Below, piece by piece: positions 23,052-34,912 of a stretch of DNA of 64,000 bases (position 1 is its first letter; the number at the start of each line of letters is the position of its first letter). Under the pieces are notes generated by a model. The model saw only the letters and a program-made list of their open reading frames with translations, did not search any database and was not told where the DNA came from. Position numbers and translations under genes: made by a program. The stretch comes from Halocaridina rubra (taxonomy: Eukaryota; Arthropoda; Malacostraca; Decapoda; Atyidae): assembly GCA_037179515.1 (NCBI GenBank), contig JAXCGZ010013557.1, forward strand, positions 1 to 64,000, in the 5' to 3' direction.

Positions 23052-23095
23052 AAGTGGGAAAAGATGTAGACGAAGAAGAAGAAGAGGAGGACTCC

Positions 23096-24269
23096 GCTAT
23101 TTTACTGTGTAGTTATGCTTTGACTCAGTCACCCCGTTTATAAAGGGCATATGGCTTTAGTATACTAATGGAAGTAGAATTTCTGTACCCATTACTAACA
23201 AGGATAATTTGTACTAATAACTATAAGAAGTAATAAACTCTATTTTTTTATACTTTGAACAATACTACAAGTACAGTAATTGCATCTGAAGGGTGTTCAA
23301 TTTATTTTTATTATTGCCTAAGTTGAGTATGAAGAAGGCGAAGGTATTGTTTTTATTGAGAAAAAATTTAAGTACGTGTAAAATCATTTTTATAGTAAAT
23401 CTCTTAAAGCAAAAGTAGAGTAATTTTACCGAGGACCAACTGTTTGCAAAAGCGACAGTGCTTAAGAATCAAATATAAGTTGTAGTTTTTATATACTCCG
23501 AAATGCGCATAAGAATTATAGTGAGAAATACATCTGAATCCACTTTTAAGGCTTTTCTTTTTATCAAGTGTGATTTCCAAGAAAGGAATGCGGAAGTGAC
23601 TGATCGATCTCTCGAATTCGTCATTTTGCAGTAATAGTTACTGCACTGATTTTTGCTATTAAACAAGTGCATGTTATCCCCTTTGAAGAACAAGAAAATT
23701 TTGTGATGTTTTTAAGATTGTTACTGTTCGATATAAAGCGTTTTTTTTTTTTCATTCATTAAAATGTTATGCAGGCGGCGAAATAGAGTAGAGTAAATTT
23801 AGAGTAGAGTAAATTGTGCCGTGATAGGGAGGTTAGGGTGTTGCCCTACCGTACCGTAGTTGGGGAGTGTATAGAGGACCTAGGGCCATTGACACAGTCA
23901 TGAGACCACCCGGGCCGATCACGATTTCACGCACACACTCCTCCAGAGTGATGGGAAATGAAAACCAGAGTGGGGTAAACAGAGGAGTGACTGGGGAAAA
24001 TGCTTAAAGAGTGTGAATTGTGAGTATGAACGAGTGCGAGAGAGAATGAGTATGACTGACCGGGGGTATCATGGGAGGGATGCTCTCATGGGTGGAATCG
24101 TGAGAAGTTCGTTAAGAAGCAGGATGGGGACTGGGTCTGGGAGGACTCTTCCCCTGTCTCACCCGTGTCTTAATGCGAGCAATATGCAAGTAGTTTTAAC
24201 GGAAGGTGCTGTAGCCGTTGCAATATCTGTTAAGAGATATTTCTGAGGCAATGTGATGTTCCACCTGCA
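23096..24269. other. unassigned 1.2-kb spacer
   Basis: AT-rich to about 23800, then a more GC-balanced stretch (23820-24250) with an open frame at 24013-24246 that I do not recognise. A 15-base unit AGAGTAGAGTAAATT is doubled at about 23786-23816. The stretch may be interior of the gypsy element whose integrase scrap follows. Confidence 0.4.
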
Positions 24270-24466
24270 TAGGTATGGAGGAGATGCAGATTTTACTTTA
24301 CTTTTGTTTTGTCCCCTACTATGCCAATGAGATTATTATTCAATATTTGAAGATTCCAAGAGAGATATTAAGTGATAAAGGATGTGAATCTATGAATGAT
24401 TTTTATTTTTTTCTAGCTACAGTATTTACATTATTTGTACGGAAAGAATATGCTCTAAATAGATAA
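24270..24466 (+). pseudogene. gypsy-type integrase remnant
   Basis: The frame contains YLKIPREILSDKGCESMNDF, resembling the rve core around the second catalytic Asp of gypsy integrases (ILSDxGxEF). Only about 35 codons are recognisable and no Glu motif follows. It is on the same strand as the LTRs at 13405 and 38874, so it could be a relic of one large element. The match is short, so this is tentative. Confidence 0.5.
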
Positions 24467-24877
24467 AATAAAACTTTGAAGCTTAAGCCATGATAATATT
24501 TGTCACCATTATTTCAGCTTGATCATGAAGAAGGGAGTGTAAACTCACAAGAAATGACAACAAGAATGTCACACAGCCATTTCCTGTATGTGAAAAAGAC
24601 GAAGTCGATCCAGAAATCGAAGAGACAGGGGAGGAACAGCGCCTGCACACAAACCTCCCCACAAAAGCTAGCCATCTGAAGTCCAGAAGACGATTACTGA
24701 GCAGTATTTGTGGGTAGGAAAAGAGAGTAAAAAGCGAGGGAGTTAAATACCTAACCTATCGTAAGTATAGACAAACAGAAAGAATATTATATGTAAAACT
24801 TCCCCCGTCTCCTGAGGTAATTCTGTCGGATAATCACTCGAACGAAGAGTTATTTTGAGTTCCTAGAATAGTATATA
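24467..24877. other. unassigned spacer
   Basis: No element ends or clear coding signal; it may continue the gypsy relic. Confidence 0.4.
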
Positions 24878-24989
24878 CAGTAATAACTCTTGTTATCGCA
24901 GGGGTTCGGTTCCGGGACCGGCCGTGATAGGTGAAAAACCGTAAAGTAGGAACATTAAAAAAAGGATTTTTTTTTTTTTTTAAATGATT

Positions 24990-25330
24990 GTGACACCAGG
25001 ATGGGCCAAAAAATAATAAAATAAAACAGCATTTATCGGGCCTGGGCATGAAGAATACATAAAGTAAAGAGAAACAGAGATGGAGAGTGTAATGACCTGT
25101 CAGATATGAAGGGATTATAAAAGATGTGTAATGAATATCCAATTCTCTGCTGGGTTTTAATATACCTCTGCATTACTTTCATGATGTCTATTATAAAAAT
25201 TCTCCTTAGAAATTATCATTATTATTATTATTATCATTATTATTGGCAACAATAATTTTCTTTTAATGATGATTATGGAGAGTATTATCATTATTATTAT
25301 TATTATTATTACGAATTTGTCATTAAGCCA
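24990..25330 (-). repeat. inverted arm, left (composite 1)
   Basis: Begins TGTGACACCAGGATGGGCCA and contains GACCTGTCAGATATGAAGGG and a short ATT tract before GATGATTATGGAG. Reverse complement is at 25815-26165. Confidence 0.8.
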
Positions 25331-25383
25331 TTATTTTTACAATAAATAATGTAGTTTTGGTTGAATGAACTAGAGTTAATTAA

Positions 25384-25386
<3 letters not shown>

Positions 25387-25452
<66 letters not shown>
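25387..25452. repeat. (CT)n microsatellite at composite core
   Basis: CT repeat between the arms, followed by CCAACATTCTATTCTACCCA, the same order as at 53376 and 61490. Confidence 0.95.
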
Positions 25453-25455
<3 letters not shown>

Positions 25456-25574
25456 ATTCTATTCTACCCAACCTCCCAAACTCCCTTTGTCCCAGCCAAC
25501 TAGGGAGGGGCACTGTGCACAGGTATTAAAGTAAATAAACCAACAGACGTACAAACAATGATGAGCCCTTAACA

Positions 25575-25662
25575 ATAATACTATAATAATGATAATAGTA
25601 ATAATAAAAATAACAAAAAATATAATAATAATAACAACAACAACAACAACAACAACAATAAC

Positions 25663-25713
<51 letters not shown>

Positions 25714-25734
25714 CAAAGTAAAATTATTGTTGCC

Positions 25735-25811
<77 letters not shown>

Positions 25812-25812
25812 C
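25575..25812. repeat. (AAT/AAC)n tract
   Basis: AAT and AAC units beside the right arm of composite 1. Confidence 0.95.
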
Positions 25813-25814
25813 AA

Positions 25815-26324
<510 letters not shown>

Positions 26325-26401
26325 TTCCCCCCCCAAAAAAAAAAAATCTGCGATGCACTGAATTTGCAATAGGTGAACCGCGATATAGCGAGGGATTACT
26401 G

Positions 26402-26839
26402 TATGTTATTTATTTATGCACGATTCCATACGAGATTTCGAAACTTAAGCAAAGATAAGTTTTTTAAATGTTGCAAATGAAATTTTTTTTTTCTAATTTT
26501 ATTACTGCATGCAGTTACATGTTTGTTTAGTTTTAATTGAAAGGTGGATATAGCTCTCATGTGATAAACGTAAAATTTTAAAGAAAATTATTGTTCACTA
26601 TTGTTCGTCTTTGTGATATGTATACGTACTCTCGTATTAATTTAGATTCTTTAAGCTTTTCGGTGGATGTGTTGGAAGGAATATATTCTTTCTTTTTCGA
26701 GTCATATGGTGGACCGCATTGCATTCCAAGGCCACCCAGTGACTCGCCTCAAGCCAACTCTAGCTGCCTTCTCTCTCTCTCTCGCGCCCCTTCCGCACTG
26801 AAACATGCCATTTCTTTATGTTGACAGAGTGTTATATTT
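26402..26839. other. unassigned spacer
   Basis: AT-rich with one GC-balanced patch (26690-26810). The open frame at 26591-26824 is not recognisable. Confidence 0.4.
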
Positions 26840-27056
26840 ATTGATTTTATTTAATTCCTTTTGCAAATATGCACTAGGTGATAAATATCTCCAAGTCTCA
26901 TTTTGTTTGATAAATTTTTGCATGCTGATATTACATAAATATTGAAGAATTAAAGGAATAACAGTGAGAGTTCTTCTGCCACATATTGCAATTATCTTGG
27001 AAAATAGCTAAGCTCCCACTGACAAATTGAACAACCAGAAGGTTGGTGTCTATGCT

Positions 27057-27060
<4 letters not shown>
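26840..27060 (+). repeat. repeat U, copy 2
   Basis: Aligns with 1590-1770 (TTTGCATGCT, TTCTGCCACATATTGCAA, GAACAACCAGAAGGTTGGTG versus the copy 1 forms). It ends in a TA tract at the point where copy 1 has CTACTATATATTGTGACAGC. Confidence 0.65.

Positions 27061-27137
<77 letters not shown>
27061..27137. repeat. (TA)n microsatellite
   Basis: TA repeat filling the junction between repeat U and the pogo element. Confidence 0.97.
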
Positions 27138-27143
<6 letters not shown>

Positions 27144-28024
27144 CGCATATACTCGTTTATCGTGTGATCTCGCATATTGTGCGACCGCCAAATTTTCACT
27201 CATAAAAATTAATTTTATCATGTATCTCGTATATCATGCGAGTTTATTTTTTGAGAAACCAAATCACTATACACTAATCTATTTTCTCCCAGCTCCTTAT
27301 CCCATTTTTAAGTTAAAAAAAAGTAAAAGAGAATGATAGAAATAAGCACATACAGCTATAAACAAACTGAACGAGAAACAGCTGTTATTATCAACGAAAT
27401 TGGCTAACAGCTGTTTTATTTCATTTCAAACATCATACGATCGTAAACAATTACAGTACTTATGGTACATATGACGTCCAGTAGAATAGGACTGATTTAT
27501 TTTTTTACATTATACCCAAATTCATGGTGTTTTATAACATGAATTAATATAAGATGTTATGCAATTGAAGAAGCAAAGCTAATGACTATAAATAATCATG
27601 CATTGGCAATATGGATAAAACTCTATTAAACTTCGATATGCCTTCAAAGTCGACGGTAAATAAAATGGGAAAGAAAAGTATTTTAATCAAAACTACTGGG
27701 CATGAAAGAACACATAATAATTGTTTCTCTCAACAAGTAAAAGAAAATCCTTTTTGCGTTCTTTAGTTTAACACAATCAGCTGATTTGGAAAAGCACAGG
27801 CCTAGATGGTAGTCTCGATCAGTAAAATTACTTATAAATATTAGCTGTTTGTGTTTTACAATACGATACTGACATGTGAATATTACATGCATTATTATTG
27901 GATATAGTTAAGTAAAACATTTCTTTAATCATAATCATGTTTATTTTAAATACAGCTGTAGTTTTTGACTATAGAAAAAGAATATATAGTTACAAAAGTC
28001 GCACGTTACACGAGTATATAAGGT
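27138..28024 (+). mobile_element. pogo-type DNA transposon remnant
   Basis: Left end CCGCATATACTCGTTTATCG plus TGTGCGAC. The right end, in reverse, reads CTTATATACTCGTGTAACGTG plus CGAC-type sequence, giving imperfect terminal inverted repeats in TA-rich flanks. It encodes a scrap of DDE transposase at 27611-27766. Confidence 0.6.
27611..27766 (+). pseudogene. pogo/POGK-like transposase remnant
   Basis: 52 codons opening MDKTLLNFDMPSKSTVNK, with ILIKTTGHERTH. This matches the region around the first catalytic Asp of pogo/POGK-type DDE transposases (usually MDET...FDMP...TTGHEK), with the Glu after the Asp replaced by Lys. Nothing of the second or third catalytic regions is left. Confidence 0.6.
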
Positions 28025-28079
28025 ATATATATAAGGCATATATATCGCAGTAGTTCGGTTCCGGGACCTGGCGCGAACC

Positions 28080-28622
<543 letters not shown>

Positions 28623-28669
28623 ACACTCTACGGTGTTTGATATCCATGTTTCACTATCTCGGTGTTTGA

Positions 28670-29165
28670 TCAGCCTATATGTACATATATATTTTAATTT
28701 ATTTTTACGTTTACACTGTATAAACCCTCTCTGTACTGTTAACAAACCACCCTTTACTTCATAAATAACAGCATGAAACGTAAATATATATGAAAGAGAT
28801 AGATAAACTTACGGTGAATGAGGTGGTAATTACATGACATACTCATGTACATAGGTATTTTACAATTATTTTTACGTTTACGTACTGTATAAACCCTCCC
28901 TGCACTGTTAAAAAACACCCTTTACTTTATAAATAACAGCAAGCAACGTAAATTTACATGAAAGTGATAGATAAAATTACGGTGAATTAAGTGGTAATGA
29001 CATGATATATTCATGTACATAGGTATTTTACAATTATTTTTACGTTTACGTACTGTATAAACCCTCCCTGCACTGTTAAAAAACCACCCTTTACTTTATA
29101 AATAACAGCATGCAACGTAAATTTATATGTACGTGATAGGTAAACTTACCGTGAATGAGGTGGTA
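28670..29165. repeat. 160-bp Tigger satellite, array A (right)
   Basis: About three units at 28770, 28935 and 29105. The array stops about 30 bases before the transposase 3' region. Confidence 0.8.
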
Positions 29166-29189
29166 ATGATGTTTGTTGACCCCAGAGGA

Positions 29190-31002
29190 AATTATTCCAC
29201 AGCCAATAAAAGCTTTACGGCTGCTTTTTGGGGGAGAAGAACATGGTAATGGGGAGTTGCTGTCGCTGCTTCTTCTTTTGTTGCAAGATGGTCTGGTAAG
29301 GAATCATGCCATTGTCGAGAATATTACAGAAGGTCACCGAACGAACCATATTATCGTCATGTTGCAGCGAGAATTTTTGGGCTGCTTTCACATATTCATA
29401 TATGGCTGCCAGATGTTCGAGTGTAAGGCCAGGTTCTTCAATTTCTTTGTGCGTTTCCTGAAGTTCTTCCTCTTCGCTCACTGATTTTGTCATTTCTTCC
29501 AAGTCTTCATCACTCAAAGGCTGCGATTGGCAGTCAATCAGTTCATTCACATCTTCGTGAGTCATATCTTTAAAGCCTTCTCCTCCTAGCAATGCAGCAA
29601 ATTCACAGCTTTCGCAACTGCCAAGTTATAGACTTCGTCAGGAGCAAATCCCTTGTAGTCGTGGATGACTTCGGGCCACAATTTCTTCCAGCTGGCATTG
29701 ATTGTGGCCGACTTCATCTCTTTGATTGCATTCTGAATATTTTGAAGGCATGTGGCAATCGTGTAATTACGCCAGTACGTCTTCATTGAGAATTCTTTGT
29801 CCGAATCAATGGATTCAACCAGGTTCACCAGGGCATTTCATGAGTAGAGGGCCTTGAACGCACGAATAACGCCTTGATCCATAGGCTGAATCAGTGACGT
29901 CGTATTCGGTGGCAGAAACTCGACTTAACACCGTTATATTCGAGATTAGTTGCGTGGCCACCAGCATTATCCATGAAAAGAAGGACTTAAAATTCAAGGC
30001 CTCTTTCCGCAAGATGAAGTTTAACCTAAGGGATAAAGCATTGGTGAAACCAATCCGATGTGAGGCTTTTCGTGATCCAGGTCTTAGGGTTATGCATCCA
30101 ATACACTGGCAGCAGATTCTTGTTTTTATTCTTCAAAGCCCTAGAGTTCTTTGACTTGTAGATAAGCCCGGGCTTTAACATGAACCCGCAGCATTCCCGC
30201 ACATGATGAGGGGAACGCGATCTTTGTGCCCTTTAAATCCCGGGGCTTTAGCTTCTTCCTTGAAGAGAAAAGTGCAAGATGGCATTCTCTTCCAAAATAA
30301 CACAGTCTCATCCATGTTGAAGACTTGCTCAGGAGCTTATTCCCCTTCGGCGATAATTTTCTTGAAGTCGTTCTGCACATAATTTTCTGCGGCAGCTGTA
30401 TCTGCAGAAGCAGCTTCGCAATGCACTGAAACGCTTTTTAGGCCATAGCGTTTTTGAAATTTGGCGAACCATCCCTTGCTAGCAATGAACGGTTGTATCC
30501 TCGGTGGAGAATCGCTGGAGGGTCCTGGTTGTGGGTCGTCGACATCTTCTTCTCTCCCCTCCTCCTCTCCATGGTCGCCACAGTCGTCGACGGGTTCATT
30601 TGTAGCGAATGTCTCGTACAGCTTCTTCGCCTTTGTTTGTATGATATTGCTATCTAAGCTGATGTTTTTCTTTCTGCAATCAGCAATCCACAGGGCCAAA
30701 GCAGCTTCCATCTGCACTACTGCCTTATTGTGGGATGTTACGACCCTCTTCGCTGATTTATTAAAAGAAATACTTGCTGTTTTCCTGATCTTTGCCTCAT
30801 CCTTTTTGATGTAGCGAACAGTAGATTCATTAAGGCCAAAATAGCGGCCGACATACATAAACCTTTTTCCTTCTTTCAACATATCTAAGAGTTTCACCTT
30901 ATCTATTATGGTTAACATTCTCCTTTGCCGCTTAGGCTGACTACCAGAAGCCTTAGAAGATGAAGGATGCTTGGGAGGCATTGCAAAGGTTAAATTACGC
31001 AT
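29190..31002 (-). pseudogene. Tigger transposase (CENP-B-type HTH + DDE), broken
   Basis: Frame 31002-30337 starts MRNLTFAMPPKHPSSSKASG; the likely true start is the inner MPPK at 30981. It has the N-terminal HTH (IIDKVKLLDMLKEGKRF, then FGLNESTVRYIKKDEAKI), an acidic linker (GDHGEEEGREEDVDD) and the CENP-B-type second HTH (GWFAKFQKRYGL). The DDE domain follows in pieces: NMDETVLFWKRMPS (first Asp), LFMDNAGGHATN (second) and LPPNTTSLIQPMDQGV (third), then LYWRN-like and the acidic tail at 29215-29592. Breaks: stop after IIAEGE, frameshift near 30185, stops after CFIP and GLEF, a shift near 29925, a stop after FKALYS and a shift near 29608. All three catalytic Asp codons remain. Confidence 0.9.
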
Positions 31003-31639
31003 GAAAATAAATCACAAGCAAAACATATTAATAAGCACAACGTGAACGGCGCACACGTAAGTTAGACTGAACGAGTGAGGCGAGACAATGGAAGCTGGTG
31101 GGAGAACCAAACTTCATTGAAAAAGCCAATCAGACCCCATGATACAGAACATACAGAAAAACAATTCTGTGATTTGTCGTCTCACGACCTTTCAGCCAAT
31201 AGCATTCCATGAACTATCTCACGTAGGTGAGAGCCTTTTCGTTTTCCGAAACGATGACACCGGTATCATATTTTACATGGTGCAATACTGTTAGTATTTA
31301 TGTTTTTTACTATTTTTTACTGTTTTATTATTCTTTGGCTAAGAAATACGTTTTTTTATCAATAAAATCATGAAACTATTGGAAATTTTAATATATATGC
31401 TAGCTCACTTAGGTGCGACCCCAATACATTGTACGCTATCGGACACTATTTCACATGATGCAATACTGTGAGTTATATATCTAAATTTATATTTTTTACT
31501 ATTTCTTACTGTTTTATTATTCGTAGGCCGGGAAAAAAAATTTTTATCAATAAAATAATGGAATCTTTTTTTTCAATAAAAAATTTAAAATACTGAATAT
31601 TTTTATTTTTTTAAATATTTTAATATTTTTGCATATCCC
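31003..31639. other. Tigger 5' noncoding region
   Basis: AT-rich sequence upstream of the transposase. TACTGTTTTATTATTC blocks occur twice (31318 and 31508), each after GCAATACTGT. The same sequence flanks the deletion derivative at 58440-58990 and 62060-62220. It would hold the element promoter; no specific motif can be claimed. Confidence 0.6.
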
Positions 31640-31718
31640 CCCCCCCCCCCAAATGCCAAAAAAATCGCGGTACAGTGAATTCGCGAGGCAAGAAACGCGA
31701 TACAGCGAAGGATCACTG

Positions 31719-31882
<164 letters not shown>

Positions 31883-31912
31883 TACAAACTGTTAGCATAC
31901 AGCACTAAATAG

Positions 31913-32199
<287 letters not shown>

Positions 32200-32460
32200 G
32201 GCAGGCACAACATCAAAGAATAGCCTGTACGTATTCCCTGTGTGTCGTAAAAGGCGACTAAAAGTGGACGGGGCGGGGGGACTAGGAATCCCCCCTTGTA
32301 TCAACCTCCTTCGAGACGTCAAAGAAGAAGGGGAGCAGAGGGGAGAATAACTTCTCCCCAAACTCTAGTTTTGGGGTGTCTAAATGTGCGTGGTTGTAGT
32401 ACGATAGAGAGCAAAAGATGTGAGATTGGATATATGTTTGGTAGGAGGAAGATGGATGTA

Positions 32461-33606
32461 CAGTGTTACCCCAATTATTCGTGTTTCTTGGTTCACGTTC
32501 TCATTCTATCGCGTTTTTTTTTTTTTTTTAATATATTATTATTTTATTTTATGGGTATACGCAAAAATATTAAAATATTGAAAAAAAAAAATTTTCAGTA
32601 TTTTCATTTTTTTATTGGAAATGTAAATTTACGTTGCTTGCTGTTATTTATACTGTAAAGGGTGTTTTTTTAACAGTGCAGGGAGGGTTTATATAGTTTG
32701 TAAACGAAAAATAATTGTAAATGAGTATGTGTCACGTCATCATCACCTCATTCATCGTAATTTTATCTATCACTTTCATAAAAATTTACGTTGTGTGCTG
32801 TTATTTATAATGTAAAGGGTGTTTTTTTAACAGTGCAGGGAGGGTTTATACAGTTCGTAAACGAAAAAATAATTGTAAATGAGTATGTATGTCACGTCAT
32901 CATCACCTCATTCACCATAATTTTATCTATCACTTTCATAAAAATTTACGTTGCTTGCTGCTATTTATAATGTAAAGGGTGTTTTTTTAACAGTGCAGGG
33001 AGGGATTATACAGTACGTAAACGAAAAAATAATTGTAAATGAGCATGTATGTCACGTCATCATCACCTCATTCATAGTAATTTTATCTATCACTTTCATA
33101 AAAATTTGCGTTGCTTGCTGTTATTTATAATGAAGAGGGTGTTTCTTTAACAGAGCAGGGAGGGTTTATACAGTACGTAAACGAAAAAATAATTGTAAAT
33201 GAGTATGTATGTCACGTCATCATCACATTCACGGTAAGTTTTCCTATCACTTTCATAAAAATTTACGTTGCTTGCTGTTATCTATAATGTTAAGGGTGTT
33301 TTTTTAACAGTGCAGGGAGGGTTTATACAGTATGTAAATGAAAAAATAATTGTAAATGAGTATGTATGTCACGTCATCATCACATTCACGGTAAGTTTTC
33401 CTATCACTGTCATATAAATTTACGCTTGCATGCTGTTATCTATGAAGTAAAGGGTGGTATGTTAACAGTACAGGGACAGTTTATACAGTGTAAACGTAAA
33501 AATATATTAAAATATCTATGTACATATAGGCGGATCCTACTTCGCGGATTTCCTGGTTCGCGCCGGGTCCCGGAACCGAACTACAGCAATAAGTGAGGCA
33601 ACACTG
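32461..33606 (-). mobile_element. Tigger-type MITE with 160-bp satellite, 1146 bp
   Basis: Begins CAGTGTTACCCCAATTATTC and ends GAGGCAACACTG, with TA on both sides. It contains about six units of the 160-bp satellite (32628, 32788, 32948, 33108, 33266, 33423) and has no coding capacity. The ends match the two ends of the transposase-bearing Tigger, in the orientation opposite to the element at 54120. Confidence 0.9.
32620..33480 (-). repeat. 160-bp Tigger satellite, array B
   Basis: Six units, each with ACGTTGCTTGCTGTTATTTA, AACAGTGCAGGGAGGG and CACGTCATCATCACC. Confidence 0.9.
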
Positions 33607-34912
33607 TATTGGCATTGTGTGAGACGAAGATGAAAGGAAAAGGAGAAGTGGCATTTGGTGATGTAACGGGTAGAGTGTCTGGGGTTGAAAGGGGGAGAGC
33701 GAGAGAAGGTGTGGCATTATTGCTGAGTGAATGGATGGTAAATCAGGTAGTGGAATGGAAAGAAGTGTCTTCTAGGCTGATGTGGGTGAGGGCTAGGATA
33801 GGAAGGGAATGTTGGGCTTTTGTTAGTGCGTATGGGTCAGGATGTGAGAGAAGTGAGGAAGAGCAGGATGAATTCTGGAATGAGTTAACTAGATGTGTGG
33901 ATGGTCTGAGTAGAAGGAACTATGTAGTTGTGTTGTGTGACTTGAATACCAAAGTGGGTGATGGAGACATAGAAGGTGTTGTAGGAAAGTATGGGGTACC
34001 AAGTGGGAATGAGAGTGGCGAGAGACTGTTAGATATGTGTGTGGAGCAAGAGTTGGTGATAGGTAATAGTTTATTTAAGAAGAAGTTTATAAATAAGTAT
34101 ACATGGATGAGAGTGGCAAATGGAAGAGTGAAAGAAAGAGCATTGATGGATTATGTGTTGGTAGCAAAGAGCATGGTTGGTAGAGTGAAAGATGTACACG
34201 CATTTAGGGGTGTAGCTGCTGGGATGTCTGATCATTTTTTTGGTTGAAGCAAAAGTGGTAGTAGCAAATGAGTGGGGAAATAGTGTGGGGGGATGTAGAA
34301 GGGAAATAGTGAAGGTGGAAGAGTTGAAAAAGCCAGAGAAGAGACAGGAATATCAGGACAGGTTGAGAGTGGCATATGACAGGGTGAAAGAAAGAGAAGT
34401 TGGGGAGTTAGGGGAGGAATGGGGGTTGATGAAAGAATGTTTTGTGGGACATGCAAGTGATGTGTGTGGAAAGAGGTTTGTTGGAGGTGGCATGAGGAGG
34501 GGCAGCGAGTGGTGGAATGAAGGGGTGAAAATGAAGGTGGAAGAGAAGAAGAGGGCTTTTGAGGAATGGCTGCAGTGTAAAAGTAGTGAGAAGTATGAAA
34601 GATATAGGGAGAAAAATGTGGAAACTAATCGGAAGGTAAAGGAAGAGAAGAGGTTGGCAAATGTTAGGTGGGGACAGGATTTTAGTAGGTCATATGAGGA
34701 GAATAAAAAGAAGTTTTGGAAAGAAGTGAAGAGAGTAAGGAAGGGTGGATCGAAGATGGAAGAGACAGTGAAAGATGTGAATGGACAGATGTTAAGAGGG
34801 AACGATGCAAGGAAAAGATGGGCAGAATATTTTGAGTGCTTGCTGAATGTTGAGGAAGATAGAGAGGCAGCTATAGTGGCAGTGGGAGGGGTTCAAGGGC
34901 CAGTAATGGGAG

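Larger units (their letters stand above)
14828..23095 (+). mobile_element. RTE-clade LINE, split by an I-clade LINE
   Basis: RTE sequence runs from about 14838 to 16425 and from about 21630 to 23085 on the plus strand. Removing 16426-21629 rejoins the protein (VTTTVARRE, then AVRKMKNREAAGPD). The tail ends in GAAGAAGAAGAAGA. GGAGGACTCC occurs at 14828-14837 and 23086-23095 and may be the target-site duplication. A deletion in the endonuclease and several stops make it inactive. Confidence 0.88.

Noticed and set aside
24013..24246. 77-codon plus-strand frame as a gene
   Set aside because: No family resemblance, no splice or promoter signal; left as unassigned spacer, possibly element interior.
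32296..32658. Single ORF from LINE start into the MITE
   Set aside because: It is a chance read-through from LINE coding sequence into the inserted MITE at 32461.
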